Below, in pieces: positions 8,829-20,962 of a DNA stretch of 64,000 nucleotides. This DNA comes from Symsagittifera roscoffensis (lineage: Eukaryota; Xenacoelomorpha; Acoela; Convolutidae). The stretch covers positions 49,865,724-49,929,723 of the forward strand of contig NC_087068.1 of NCBI RefSeq assembly GCF_963678635.1. Direction: 5' to 3'. Position 1 is the stretch's first letter. Each line of letters begins with the position of its first letter. Below the pieces are notes generated by a model. The model searched no databases. It was not told the origin of the DNA and worked only from the letters and a program-made list of their open reading frames with translations. Both the position numbers and the translations under genes were made by a program.

Positions 8829-10967
8829 ATGTCAGATTTTGAATTTAAACCTATCCATAAGTTTTTCAAAATCACAATCTCATCCATAAATTATTTGAAA
8901 AACTCGAATTCAGATATTATTTCTTTACACGTATACAACAATACACCCTATTAAGTAACTTTACCTTTAGAACTTTTAGGCTATTGCGAAACCAACGCTA
9001 CAATATCACCGATACACGAAAAAGCATACCGCGTAAATAATATACTCCAATTATTAGATATTTGTCAATCCACAATTCTTAATGAAGAATTATCCATAAA
9101 TAATATAATAAGTAACGAAAAAAGAAACACGGATTATTTCACAAAAACCCCATATTTCAAACCTACATTCAACATAAGTAACTATACAGAGAATCAACAG
9201 AAATTTTTAACAATGTTTAACTTCCAACATTCACAAATAACACAAGACGAATTTGATAGATTAGCCAAACAGCTAATAAAATATTCATCAGTCTATGCAA
9301 CATCCAAATTTGATGTTGGCAAAATCAGCTCATCACTACATCTCCCATTAAAACTTGACGCAGTTTTCAAAAAACAAAGAGCAAGTAAAGTACCAATTCA
9401 CTTACACGATAAACTGAACAGATTACTCGATATTTTAGAACAATACAAAACTATATCACCAGTAAATAAAGAAGAACAACCAAAAGGTAACACATTTATC
9501 AACCCTGTTATCATCCTAGCAAAAGGAGAATCATTAAAAAAAGTTCTCGACGCTAGATACCTCAATTCACTCATAGACGAATCAAAGTGCAATTGGCCTA
9601 TTGAACTAATACAAGTTATTTTAACAAAAATAAACGGAAAATACTTTACAACCGCAGATATAAATAGTGCATACAATCAAATGCCACTAGATGAACAATC
9701 GCGACGCCTAACACAATTTGTTATTGGAAATCAGCAATATGAATTCAACCGCCTATTCTATGGAATATCCATAGGACCAGCAGCATTTTCAGCTTTTATG
9801 AACAAAATTTTTAGACCAGTAATACTTAAGAAAAACGCAATCACCTATTTAGACGATGTTTTTATGCAATCACAGACCAAAGAAGAAATGTTCAATGTTT
9901 AGGAACACTATCACAAAATACTTCAAAACGAAAATCTGAAGGCCGCTCCCGATAAATCACACTTCTTTTTGACACGAGTTAAATTCTTAGGACATAATAT
10001 AGAAAGAAAAACAATCACTCCATAAAAATCACGCATTGATGCTATTCAAAAGCTCCAACCACCAACAAATAAAAAGAAAATCCAAGAATTCCTTGGAATG
10101 TTAAACTTTTTAAGCAAATATGTCTATAAAATGCAATTATACCTAAGACCATTCTATAATATACTTAGACAACAAAATAATTTCGAATGGAATACAGAAC
10201 ATCAAGAACGATTTGAAGAAATTAAAAAACTTTTAACTGAACAAATTTCGAGCACAATTCCAGATCCAAATCAACCATTCTATGCAATGTGCGATGCTTC
10301 GTTTGGCATCGGCGCAGCATTATTACAATCACACAATGGTACAAACAAAATGAACCTTATATCAGCAAATTCTCGCTTATTCACTCAAGCAGAGCTACAA
10401 CTCTCAACTCTAATGAGAGAATGTACAGCCATAATATATACACTAACAGAATATGAATTTCTGATACTTGGATCAAAACATCCAACAGTTCTATTCACAG
10501 ACCACAAACCAATCATCTTTCTTTTTACACAAAAATCCAATCCAAATCACCGAGTTTATAGATTTCAATTAATTCTAATGAAATTCCCAAACTTACATAT
10601 AGTTTGGACAGCAGGAAAAAATCTTGCATTACCAGACACTTTAAGTCGAAATACACCACCTGAATTATTTACACGTAAAACTACAGTTGAAATACCCAAA
10701 AATATAAAATTCTACCTTGCAGAAAACGAAACATCACCCCGACTAGAATGCAAATATGCAGTAAAAACTGACGTTGAACAATCACAGATAAATAGTTTAC
10801 AACATTTCCCACTTTATTTAGATTGCCAAAATAACCACTATGAAGTTGATCTACTTGGAAGATCAACTTTTAAACCAATTCCATATTCACAATGGATAAA
10901 AAATAACACCCAACAAAACAGAATAAAACAACACCCGCATAAAAAAGACCTTTTTCCACTAATTTAA
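8829..10967 (+). pseudogene. pol: pol: reverse transcriptase and RNase H, with in-frame stops
   Basis: One frame is open apart from TAA at 8952-8954, TAG at 9900-9902, TAA at 10023-10025 and TAA at 10965-10967. Before RT it holds a LPLELLGYCETN segment. The RT domain (about 9400-9900) shows GNTFINPVIILAKGES, KVLDARYLN, FTTADINSAYNQMPL, FNRLFYGISIGPAAF and the catalytic YLDD at 9846-9857. The connection includes the FLGMLNFLSKY block (10088 on). RNase H (about 10260-10530) keeps its acidic residues in CDASFGIGAAL, MRECTAI and FTDHKPI. These enzymes would copy element RNA into DNA. All catalytic motifs survive, so the stops look like recent point lesions. No domain is missing except most of the upstream protease. 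Confidence 0.9.
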
Positions 10968-12876
10968 AAAGACAATCTAACTGATAAAATAAATTTATCA
11001 GGACCACAAACAAACGATTCCAAATACACAATAAATCAAATTTTTGACCTCCATGACCCACTTGATACAATTCCTTTATCTAAATTAGAAATTGAAAACA
11101 TTTTTCTCCCTCCAACAGAAAAAATCACAATTCCAACCTTGAAACATTATCAAAATCTTGACCCAGTAATTAGACAACTAAAATCATGGCACAAATATAA
11201 AACTAAACCGATCAAGGCAGATACAACTATTTTAGGAAATAAAACACTCCTCCGATACTTTCGAAAATTTAATAATACAACAACTAACGAAAACACAGAC
11301 CTTCTAGAATACAAATTAAATGAACATACAGTTCCCTGTCTCCCTTTAAGTATGAGTCTCATAGCTTTTAATATTTCACATACACAAAACATTAAAGGAC
11401 ACTCTGGATCAGAGAAAACATATTCAAATTTCATACAAAACTTTTATTTCCCAAATGCACCAATTTGGATAAAAGTACTATGCAATGACTGTATAGTATG
11501 TCAACTAAATAAACCTTATCCAAATCAAAAACAAATAGCACAAAAACAAGATTTTAAAGGACAAAGTTTGTACTTTAATCACCGTATCTCATTTGATACA
11601 AAAGGACCAATTTCACCCTCATCCGAAGGAAACTCCTACATTATGGTAATTGTTGACGCATTTACACATTATGTAGCACTTAACCCAGTACCACATTGTA
11701 ACGCTTATTACGCTTACACAACGCTTTATGAACACTGGATAGCCAAATTTGGACTACCAGAAATTTTAGTTACAGACAACGGTACAGAATTCATAAATAA
11801 TGAAATCATCACACTATGTCATTTATATAACATCAAACACAAACCACGTACATCTTACGCACCTTGGACAAACGGCTTAGTCGAAGGTATGAACCGTTCA
11901 CTACAAGAATATCTTAGATGTATCATCAATGGAAATGATACAAGATACACCGAATGGTCAGCAGATGTAAAACTATTTCCCTTAGCATATAATTCACAAA
12001 TCACGACAACTCTAGAAATGTCACCATATGAAATGGTTTTTAACCAAAAGCCACGCAAACCAATAATGTTGACAGCAAACTCTCATAAAAATGCACAAAG
12101 TTATTGTCAACCGAATAAAGACTCAATATGTTATAACCTACCTTTACACACACACGATGAAGATCATTTTCGTCACCCACAAATTCATAAATTAGCCTCC
12201 GGTACACACACCGAATGGATTTTAAACAAAGATAAAAAACACAATGAAATTTTACCAAAAAGTAACAAAAAAGTTGTTACAAAGGCAAAACATTAATGAA
12301 CAATTAAATTCACGCTTTACACCAGCCTCCGATTTAAAAATTGGAACATTTGTTTTAATACCCAATTTTAACACTCAAAAAGGAATTTCTAAAAAATTAC
12401 AACCCCTTCGTAAAGGACCATACCAAATAATTGCAAAACCCACTGATGTCACATATAAAATCACCGACTCAGACCAAAAAGAAATCGTTCAACATCGAAA
12501 TAACCTATTACCTTATTATCCAAAAGAATACGCACTACGAGAACTAACTCAATTATATTCTTTTACAGGTTTAAAAGTTATTCAAAATAACCCACATATG
12601 GAAAATACAACAAAGGAACAAATTGATATTCACCTCGAAAACCAAAATACAAAATCAACTACAACGAAAAACATTACAAAAAAGCTAGATCAAAATAACT
12701 CTCAAAAAGAAAGAAAAAACAGAAAAATGATAGAAACAGTAATACCCCAAGAACAATTCGACAAATCAGAACATAGAGAGTCATCACGACTTAGAAATCA
12801 ACCACGTAAAAACTATAAAACATTCATTCCACAATCTAAAATATTAAAGAAAGTCGAATTTCAAAAACAGTTTTAA
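10968..12876 (+). pseudogene. pol: pol: integrase with GPY/F-like module, frameshifted
   Basis: Integrase continues in the RT frame. The zinc-binding module shows H-x6-H (HTQNIKGH, about 11378) and CIVC near 11490. The catalytic triad is visible as FDTKGP, VTDNGTEF and GLVEGMNR, in D,D,E order. The frame closes at 12296, but an overlapping frame from about 12244 to 12876 carries the expected C-terminal module, with LKIGTFVLIPNF, LRKGPYQII and HRNNLLPYY. A one-base indel between about 12244 and 12296 therefore separates core and C-terminus. The tail after residue 110 of the second frame is Lys/Gln/Asn-rich and basic. The enzyme would insert the DNA copy into the host genome. Confidence 0.88.
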
Positions 12877-13695
12877 CTTTATATTTAATAATCTTTGCAC
12901 CTCTGAAACATTTTGAATTTTCATTTTTCAAAATAACATGCTGACAAACACGCCACGATTGTAGTTCATAATCAGCCAATAGGATTCATCAAATCCGTCA
13001 CCTTCTCTAACTTCAACACAGATCAACTAGACGAACGATATAAAACTCCAGGCATATCTATAACTATAACTTTGCGACCTCCAGGTCAAAAATAAGCAAA
13101 CCACTCCAATTTGACAACTAAAATAAATATCGCCATAATATCATAACCCTCCCTTATCTAATAACCCAAAGATCAACAATATTTCCCCAACTTAGACCTC
13201 AAATACCCCCCAAAACAAATCTGTTAACTTAGCCTAAAGTAAAAGAACGACTATTTTAATTAGCCTAAAGTATAAAAATCTCAAAATACCCCGGATCATT
13301 TGACAAATAAAAATAAAGAAAAAGAAGACCTCCTGATCACCATAAAAATTGCCCCCAACAATTTTTCACAAAACTCAACCCACTTGTCAAAAAACCAATA
13401 AATAATTCGACCACACTTGAAAATTGCCTCAAACAACAAAAAATATTCGATTGAGAAGTCATTTCTTAAATGCTCTTCTCTCAATCAGTCAACATAATTC
13501 TAACAAATGTCAAACAATTTTTTACGATATTTAAACTTTTAATCATATTTCTTTTTGATATCTTTGAATCTTTTGTAATAATTTTAATCATTTTTGCAAT
13601 ATTTTTTTAATTTTCTATTCCATATTTGAACTATACCTCTAGCTTTCAAAAGCTCTTGACTATATCCACAGGTACGATTCACAAAACTTGTCTAA
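12877..13695 (+). other. Non-coding spacer between pol and the 3' ORFs
   Basis: About 820 bp of AT-rich sequence. No ORF, repeat or structure that I can support. Confidence 0.4.
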
Positions 13696-13884
13696 ATGAT
13701 ACGAACCATTTTTAGTAGAACAGATATTTTTTTACTATTTGTAATTTTTATAACATTTCTATCATCCCTCATCTTGACAATATGCAAATGTATCAAGAAA
13801 GCAATCATCACATTCGCCCTAGCAACAATCCTCCTAATTCTTTTTTTAGAAGAATACTATAATAAACATAAATTTTTTCACTAA
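13696..13884 (+). CDS. 62-residue two-span membrane ORF, unknown
   Basis: Encodes a short hydrophobic protein with two likely membrane segments, about residues 12-28 (FLLFVIFITFLSSLILT) and 36-52 (AIITFALATILLILFLE), separated by a basic Cys-containing loop (CKCIKK). It lies in the element's 3' third, before the Ser/Pro-rich region, which starts in a neighbouring frame; one indel would fuse the two. It may be a viroporin-like or leader-type peptide, or the membrane anchor of a larger broken protein. Confidence that it is a real product is low. Confidence 0.35.
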   Translation: MIRTIFSRTDIFLLFVIFITFLSSLILTICKCIKKAIITFALATILLILFLEEYYNKHKFFH

Positions 13885-13885
13885 A

Positions 13886-14859
13886 AGAATAGACCAAAAA
13901 CTATCAAAAATTGCTAACCAACAGTCACCAAGTCAGTCTTCACCGACATCATCCCAAGATAACCCAACAACACCTTCAACTACTCAAAACCCCCAAACAT
14001 CTACACGAATTTCCTTTCAAGATAACCCATATACTTTTGAAGAACGACACGCACGCTTATCTGAACCACTAGAACCAGTTCAACGACAAGCACCTCTAAG
14101 TGAACCAACATATAACCTATACCCGACACTACCACAATTAAGTAGAATACGCAATCTTAGTCAAAACCAAAATACAGTAGAAATAAATAGACAAATTATA
14201 CATCCTCGACGAAACAGAAATTCTCAAACTCCTCAAAACCTCAATCCCCATCACAAAGTACTCCAGAAAACCCCATTGGTATATTACCAGAAACCCCTAC
14301 GCTTCTTTCACAACGCAGCACCTCAAGTCTACCCTCAGATTACTTAGGTTCAACACCAACATCTGAACAAATACGTGAAAATCCCTTTAACCATCCAAAC
14401 CCAACATCACGACTACCATATTGCACAACACATTCATTCACACAAGGTGAACCAAATTTAACCAATGACCCAATAGATATTTCTACGGATACAACAACAT
14501 CCTCATCACTACCAGAAACATTATCACTACCATCAACACCATCCATCAGCCAAATTTCACCAACATCTTTTAACTTAAATTTTCCAAATAACCTCGACGC
14601 TAGATATCGAGAACAATCATCAACAAATATTCCTCTAAGACTAGATTGGAATACATTCACAGCACCTCCACCATTATTTGGACAACACCTAGAAAGTAAC
14701 CGACTCCACAACTGGGCACTTAATAGACTACAATATCGACAAGACATCCACGAAGACATTCGTGATCACAACGTTCAAATACTCCAACAAAATAGTCTAC
14801 AATTAAAAATTGAAATCACAGTTAAATTAAACAACATTGCTCAACATCCCTACCCATAA
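13886..14859 (+). pseudogene. Ser/Pro/Thr/Gln-rich ORF, frameshifted
   Basis: Two overlapping open stretches: frame 2 from 13886 to a TAG at 14345-14347, and frame 1 from about 14235 to a TAA at 14857-14859. Both are rich in Ser, Pro, Thr, Asn and Gln, and the last 80 residues of the second are more structured and charged (for example RLHNWALNRLQYR-like composition). A single indel near 14240 would make one ORF of roughly 320 residues. The change of frame at a constant composition is the evidence that it was coding. No known family. It could be a linker, matrix-like or accessory protein. Confidence 0.45.
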
Positions 14860-14996
14860 AACCCAACAAACATAACAGCTCAATCACTACCACCACCATT
14901 TATAACAACTGAAGTAATATATAAATACGACAGATATACCAAAAAGACAATTGGTTACATCACATTTTATAACTCATACTCAGGATTATCATACAC

Positions 14997-16541
14997 ATGT
15001 ATATTCTAAAAGTATTAATCTTTCTCCAACTCCTTTTTCTAGTAATCTCCAATCAAAACATAAACCCTTCCCCCCGCACAGGACCCCAAGATTTATTAGT
15101 AACACATTATGATTGTGAAGAAAACGAACAAAAAACACTACACAAATATGCAATAAATCAAGTATCACAATGCGAAACAGAACCACAAGCTATAGAAACT
15201 ACAAATGTAATAGCAACACTTTATTCAAAAGCCCGAGCAACAATAGTTATAGGATATAAATTCACAGCAACATTTTCTGAAAAGAAAGTACATTGTTCAC
15301 AAGTTTCTAATGGAAATAAAAACCGACTTGACCACGAATCATTCTACCAGAGTAATATCGAACGACTTTTACATCTCCATCCCGAAGATTGTAAAAACGA
15401 GTTACTCGGACTAAATATCACAAGAAATAAAAACTCAGATAGAAAGTTAGTATATTTCCAAGTTTTTTCAGACTCTGTACATCAAGCAGAACTTGAAAGA
15501 TATCAAGGACATATAAAATTAGATGAAAAATACCCATATAACGGCGCACACGGAAGATTAACTTATGACATACACGATAAACACTGGATACCACATATTG
15601 GCATAAATAACCCATCAAACTGCAAAGCAGACACAAAAAACAAAGGATATCAAGAAATAATGTTTTTCGATTGGAAAATACAACTCGAAAAAATACAACT
15701 CACACGCGATTTATCAGACAACACAATGATCTATCAAGGAATTAGATTACCTTGTAAAAACGATCAAGGCTATTGTGACCCTACAACACGAACACAAGCA
15801 ACAATTGTTTGGTTCCTTGAAGACACATGCACAACAATTCAAGTAGCAAAAATACACGCTCGTATGATAAAATTTCACGAAAAATATTTTATACAATCAA
15901 TTCCATATGAACAAGTAAATCCATCACGAAAACAAATTTCAAATTTTGGAAACACACACAATATAGAAAACAAATTGACACGTTTTCAAATATATCAAGA
16001 AACAGAACTTGCATGTAAATATAGAAACCCACTTCACAAAACACAATACTCCGAAATATTAGTTGAATACGAAAAAGGATTCGACATGACCACTGGAAAA
16101 ATAAAAATCGACCCATACGCCACAAGTCATCCTATCAACGAAGGAACACCATATATACCAGTTAATTTTCAAAAAAGTAACGGTCAACCTGGTGGACATC
16201 TAAAACCCCATGACACTACAAGCACACGTTTACAAGAACTATCACTAATGAATAATACATATTTCGGTAATATCCACTATGATATTCACCTAGATATGAA
16301 ATTAGACTACATAATTAGCCGCATTTTTCAAGAAATGTCACTCTCCGAATTAGAAACACTTCACCAACTATGCGAATTAGAAAGGACACAAATACTACAA
16401 TCACTTGCACTAGCAGTATTAAAAATACCCTACGCAGGATATTTACTATCAAGAAATAGATCAAACTTTTTAGACTACGAAGGAAACATTTTTATGGTTT
16501 TATACCTGTACCAAAAAAGTATCACCACTATACGTTTTTGA
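14997..16541 (+). pseudogene. env: env-like glycoprotein, ectodomain part
   Basis: A 514-codon ORF. Residues 1-18 form a signal peptide (MYILKVLIFLQLLFLVIS) followed by a mature N-terminus. The body has about a dozen Cys, several N-x-S/T sites and an HYDC motif soon after the leader. Position after pol, leader peptide and Cys content fit an envelope glycoprotein. The frame closes at 16541, while the adjacent +1 frame is open from about there to 17616 and carries the membrane anchor, so one indel near 16.5 kb has split the gene. The Cys spacing near the N-terminus reminds me of glycoproteins of chuvirus type that some LTR elements have captured; that is a hunch, not a result. Such proteins mediate binding and membrane fusion. 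This copy cannot make one. Confidence 0.65.
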
Positions 16542-17616
16542 AGATAAACGATGCTATAAAAGAATCCCTATCTTTTATAAGAATAAAGTACATTTCGTTG
16601 ACACACTTTCAAGAAGAACCTATTTCTGGGATACCGCAGTCCCATGTGGATCAGAAAATAGCCACAATGTAGTACAACTAAACCGCGATGAAGATAAATT
16701 TTACCTTCTTACCCCATATCCCACATTAATGCAATCACTCAAAAAATTTTCACCTGAAAGCATTAGAGCTATCGCTCGAAACCCAAATATTGACTTACAA
16801 TCAATTGGAATATATTCAAAATCAGATATTCAACATCACATTAGAAGACAACAATTCCAAGAATTATTAACACAAATGGACACTATACAAAGACAATCAT
16901 TTGACCAAAATCTACGCAAACTTGCCGAAACCGCAGGATTTGCAGATATTTATACACAAGACTATAGCGGATATTTTAAAGACATTAAAGACTATATATA
17001 TCTAAACGGTGAAAAATACCGACCACAAGATATCTCACCTATAAATATTTTTAGCTTCGTTACACTCAAAAATGAAATTCTTGATTTTCTAGGATGGCCC
17101 TACTACATCTTAGAAAAATTAAGTATTTTATACGCAATGTTTAACTTTTTAGGATTTCTTTTTTCACTCTTAAAAGGAATCTACAACACATATGCTATAC
17201 ACACACAAGTAAACAGACAAGCAAGTGTAGCACGCATATTATTTGCAGGATTTTTCGGAATTTTTTCTTCATCAATAAACAAAATTCTTTTAGACGCACA
17301 AATAAAAGAATACAACACAAAAATAGCAACAAGACAGAACACATACGACGAAGAACATAACAATGTAGACACAACGCGTACAGCACCACAGTTACCACCC
17401 CTACCACATAACCATCCATTATCCCTAGTCCAACGAAATTTTCGAAATTTAGCAATAACACATAATCCAAATTTTAGACCAACCATATCACAAAGTCCCA
17501 TCCAACATATAATGACACACCATTCACTAGATGAAAATACTTATGAACAAATTATAGAACAACCCCATACCACCGCTTTTCAGTCTCAAAATAATAATTT
17601 TTTTAGCCCACGATGA
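16542..17616 (+). pseudogene. env: env-like glycoprotein, membrane-anchor part
   Basis: Open in the +1 frame from about 16540 to TGA at 17614-17616; the first internal ATG is at 16729. Counting from that ATG, residues 131-152 and 166-182 are strongly hydrophobic and likely membrane-embedded, separated by a short basic loop, and residues 183-295 form a long hydrophilic Pro/His/Asn-rich tail that would be cytoplasmic. The helix-rich stretch before the first segment is amphipathic. This is the expected C-terminal half of the glycoprotein begun at 14997. A tail over 100 residues is long for a retroelement envelope. The stop overlaps the next ORF's ATG. Confidence 0.6.
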
Positions 17617-19424
17617 GCCGACAACTTGGATCCCTACACCGCTCAAATTCCCACCCAACCAACCTCACCACCCCAATTACAATCATTCCACTTTTTGCTT
17701 TCCCGCCACCCGATTTCCCAACCAATAATGTAACATCAGGCATGAATTCAGATACTAATTCACAGATCTCAGTTTTATACTCCACTTCACAACTCAATAA
17801 CCCAAATATTGAAACCCCTGATGAATTTGCAGACTCTGAACCATCTCCATCCAATAATTTTCAAACCAATCCCTTAGTTTTTTCCAAACCCCCTTTTCAA
17901 CCAATCCCACCAAATAACCCTGTCCCAACCCTTTCGACACCCTCTTATGCTTCCCAAGTCACCCCAACCTACTCTTCACTTCATTCAGACCGATCATCCA
18001 AATCTCCAGACACCCCCCAAATCTCCCCAGAACTAGATAATTTTATCACCCTACAACAACAACCCTTCCACCTTGACACCTCCACTATAAACCAGATTTC
18101 ATCCACAATAGAATCATCCAACCCACCTACTCCTACACCCTCTTCAGCTTATACCGCATCATTAGCACCATCATCCACATCCACCGAATCTTCAATTAGC
18201 ACTAATAGAGCTTATCGCACTTTCAAAAGAAAATTCCCAAACCATCCATTCCCAACAAAACCAGGAACAGCCCGTGAATATATAAATCATCCAAATCACA
18301 CTAACACGAAAGAATTTTTAGCTATCACCTTACCCTCATTTCCACAGTATACTTTGAACACCCCTAACGACACTAACGACACACGTAGTTTGGTAGATGA
18401 ACACGTTTTAATGCCTACCCTTCCTTGGACATCATATTATCATTTTACTAACCCCCTTTGCCTACCTTTATCTAATACTCACATCGATTTAGAACGAAAT
18501 AAACATATGCTATATCGACTCACGACACCACTAACACATAGACAATCTACTTATATAGGATATAAAAAGTCACTAAAAACATACACTGCACCCCGAGCTA
18601 ACGAATATACGCTAGAATATTACGATCATAACATCATCCGAACTAATCAAGACCAATTTTTAGATGATGATCGCTTCGCTAACCCACAAATCACAGAAAA
18701 ACTTGTCATTAAAACACCATATGTATTTACACTCAATATATTTGATTGCAAATTTGACCACATCATTTCAGAAGCACTAACCGACACACAAGCTTACGAA
18801 AGTTTTAAAGAACGCTTTCAATTATTTTCACTAACCTTTCATTTCCTTGCACCACTTGAACGAGATTTGCACTGCTCACACGATATTATGTTACGCACTA
18901 AACAAACTCACACATATACATATTATCGCATTATACAAAATCACTTTGATCTACACACTCCATCAAGACAACCACACCACCGTTTTCCATTTATTAATTC
19001 TAAATACACTTCACCATTTTTTCTTAACTTCACATATTGCATCAAAGATACTAACCTTCATGGTATTCTTCGCAATTACGACCCCATAACCCAAATGTAT
19101 ATTTTTTGTCCCATCACGAAGACCTTCAACGCAGAAGAATCCAGACCCTTCCTTATCCCACATGAATTTGTTCAACCTATAGAAATCCCGATCTTAGAAT
19201 TCATCCACAACACTAAATACAATCACAAATTATATAATCTCATCCAAAACACACCTTATGAGTTTGCAGTTGGCACTGAAGAACTAACAACCATTAAAGC
19301 ACTTCAATTGCTTTGGCCACTGCTTCAAACTAAAAACATCATCCGCATAATAGCAAAACTACTAACAACAGGTAAGTATGATTTATACATATTATTAACT
19401 AACAAATTCAAAATAAAAAACTAA
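17613..19424 (+). CDS. 603-residue ORF after env, unknown
   Basis: Intact ORF whose ATG overlaps the env stop as ATGA. Residues 1-215 are Pro/Ser/Thr/Asn-rich and disordered. Residues about 255-590 look folded, with aromatic, His and Tyr-rich content (for example LMPTLPWTSYYHF and FDCKFDHIISEAL) and few Cys. There is no leader, zinc knuckle or enzyme motif that I recognise. Composition (A-rich codons) matches the rest of the element, so it is not a late host insertion. An extra ORF 3' of env is known in complex retroviruses as regulatory genes, but those are much shorter. It is the largest unexplained ORF in the window. Confidence 0.65.
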   Translation: MSRQLGSLHRSNSHPTNLTTPITIIPLFAFPPPDFPTNNVTSGMNSDTNSQISVLYSTSQLNNPNIETPDEFADSEPSPSNNFQTNPLVFSKPPFQPIPPNNPVPTLSTPSYASQVTPTYSSLHSDRSSKSPDTPQISPELDNFITLQQQPFHLDTSTINQISSTIESSNPPTPTPSSAYTASLAPSSTSTESSISTNRAYRTFKRKFPNHPFPTKPGTAREYINHPNHTNTKEFLAITLPSFPQYTLNTPNDTNDTRSLVDEHVLMPTLPWTSYYHFTNPLCLPLSNTHIDLERNKHMLYRLTTPLTHRQSTYIGYKKSLKTYTAPRANEYTLEYYDHNIIRTNQDQFLDDDRFANPQITEKLVIKTPYVFTLNIFDCKFDHIISEALTDTQAYESFKERFQLFSLTFHFLAPLERDLHCSHDIMLRTKQTHTYTYYRIIQNHFDLHTPSRQPHHRFPFINSKYTSPFFLNFTYCIKDTNLHGILRNYDPITQMYIFCPITKTFNAEESRPFLIPHEFVQPIEIPILEFIHNTKYNHKLYNLIQNTPYEFAVGTEELTTIKALQLLWPLLQTKNIIRIIAKLLTTGKYDLYILLTNKFKIKN

Positions 19425-20962
19425 CCATTCTTTATCCATGTCTTATGTAGAATTTTAGTCTTCATCCAACGATCATCTGCAAAATACACAAAAGAAAAAT
19501 AAAAAATAGAAAACTTCTTCAAACTGTTTAAAACTTTATTAATCTTTTGCACCAAACAAGTTAAATAAAATTCATACCAATGCAGTAATTTAATTTATAA
19601 ATTGTTTCCCCACAAGCAGTAAATCTAATAATGATGAAAATTTGTAACTTAATTTTTCCCAACAACTAGCAGTAAAATTGAAATTTTATGTAGTAAATTG
19701 ATAAAACGAAAATGCAGTACTAACCTTTTGATATTTTCATTCACTCGCACAAGATTTCTATCCAAACTCGCACAGCTCGCCCACGAAGAATTGTTTAAAT
19801 AATGATTTTGAGTTTCAAGTTTTAACACTCAACAACTCTAACACGCGATAACAAGTTTCAAACTTTCCTTTAACCCGGTTGGAAAGGAATTATATACTAA
19901 ACCAAACTAACCAACGCAGCTTACTAAACACCACAAATCATAAAATAACAGCATGACTAAGAAAAGAAAACCAACGGTACCCAAACCGGATTAACCCAGT
20001 TTAAAACTGGATAATTTATTCTTTTAAAGACTATTATAAAGTCTAAGAAAGAAATAATAAAACACAAAAAAGTCGCAAGACAAACCCATACGAAAAACAA
20101 TTTGATTTTTGAAAAAAGGACACAACCAACGAAACATAAGAAAACCCACAATAAACCCAACATAAAACGTTATCACATAACAGGACCTCTCACAGAAACC
20201 GCACGAAATCATACTCCCACTCCTGGCCTAACCCACCAGAAGAGGACGTCCTGAGCATGCTCTATAGCCGGCCCAACCCACCGCGCTACATCCACGCTTT
20301 GTGACCACACTCCTATTTTTAATAAGAGGTACTCAAGGGTGAGTAACTCTTCAAAATAACCGAACTAAAACAAAAAGCTTTTGTGAAAACAACTAATCAA
20401 AATCATAATTAAAACACCAAACTAATAAAAGTTTTATAAAATGTAAGTTACACTATGCAATATATAGATCAGCATACAACACCAAAGACGAACATCCAAA
20501 GACAAATTGACCCCACTATACTCGAAAAAGAATGGCCAACCACAATCAATATGCCGCTCACAATCACAACTCAAAGGATTTAGAGTACGACTTGACTTCG
20601 CAGAAAAGGACTTCATTGAACTAGACCAATGACCACCTCGATGTTCAAGTATACGTACAGATCCGAGTAACCAGGCATCCCCTCCACGCACAATCTCCAC
20701 GCCATTCCCAGACAAGGTCAAACACAAAAGAAGTTCTCTACATCAAACAGAAAAACCTGTCATAGCCAACCATTCTGAAATCAGATTTGAGTTTGTTGCA
20801 AAGACCCAGTCGTCGTCATTTAAAGATACAACGATTGGACCTGGATTTTCTCTAACAAGAGAACCCAGAAGAAATATGATGTTCACCAAATACCAACGAC
20901 CATCATATATCCTTCGAATTGCAGAAAGACTATTCTAAAAAACTCTGTAAAACCCGGATGGG
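19425..20962 (+). other. 3' non-coding part of the 17.9-kb element
   Basis: About 1.5 kb from the last ORF to the 3' LTR, ending in a short purine-rich GGATGGG that could serve as polypurine tract. The minus strand around 20250-20300 carries TAGCGCGGTGGGTTGG, similar to a pol III A box, so a tRNA-like insert is possible. From 19818 onward this sequence belongs to the downstream triplication. Confidence 0.45.

Noticed and set aside
14340-14759. 139-codon minus-strand ORF
   Set aside because: Antisense reading of the Ser/Pro-rich region of the element.
20434-20727. 97-codon minus-strand ORF in the element's 3' part (also 26689-26982)
   Set aside because: No start context, no homologous look, and it is absent from copy B by deletion. 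Composition does not stand out.
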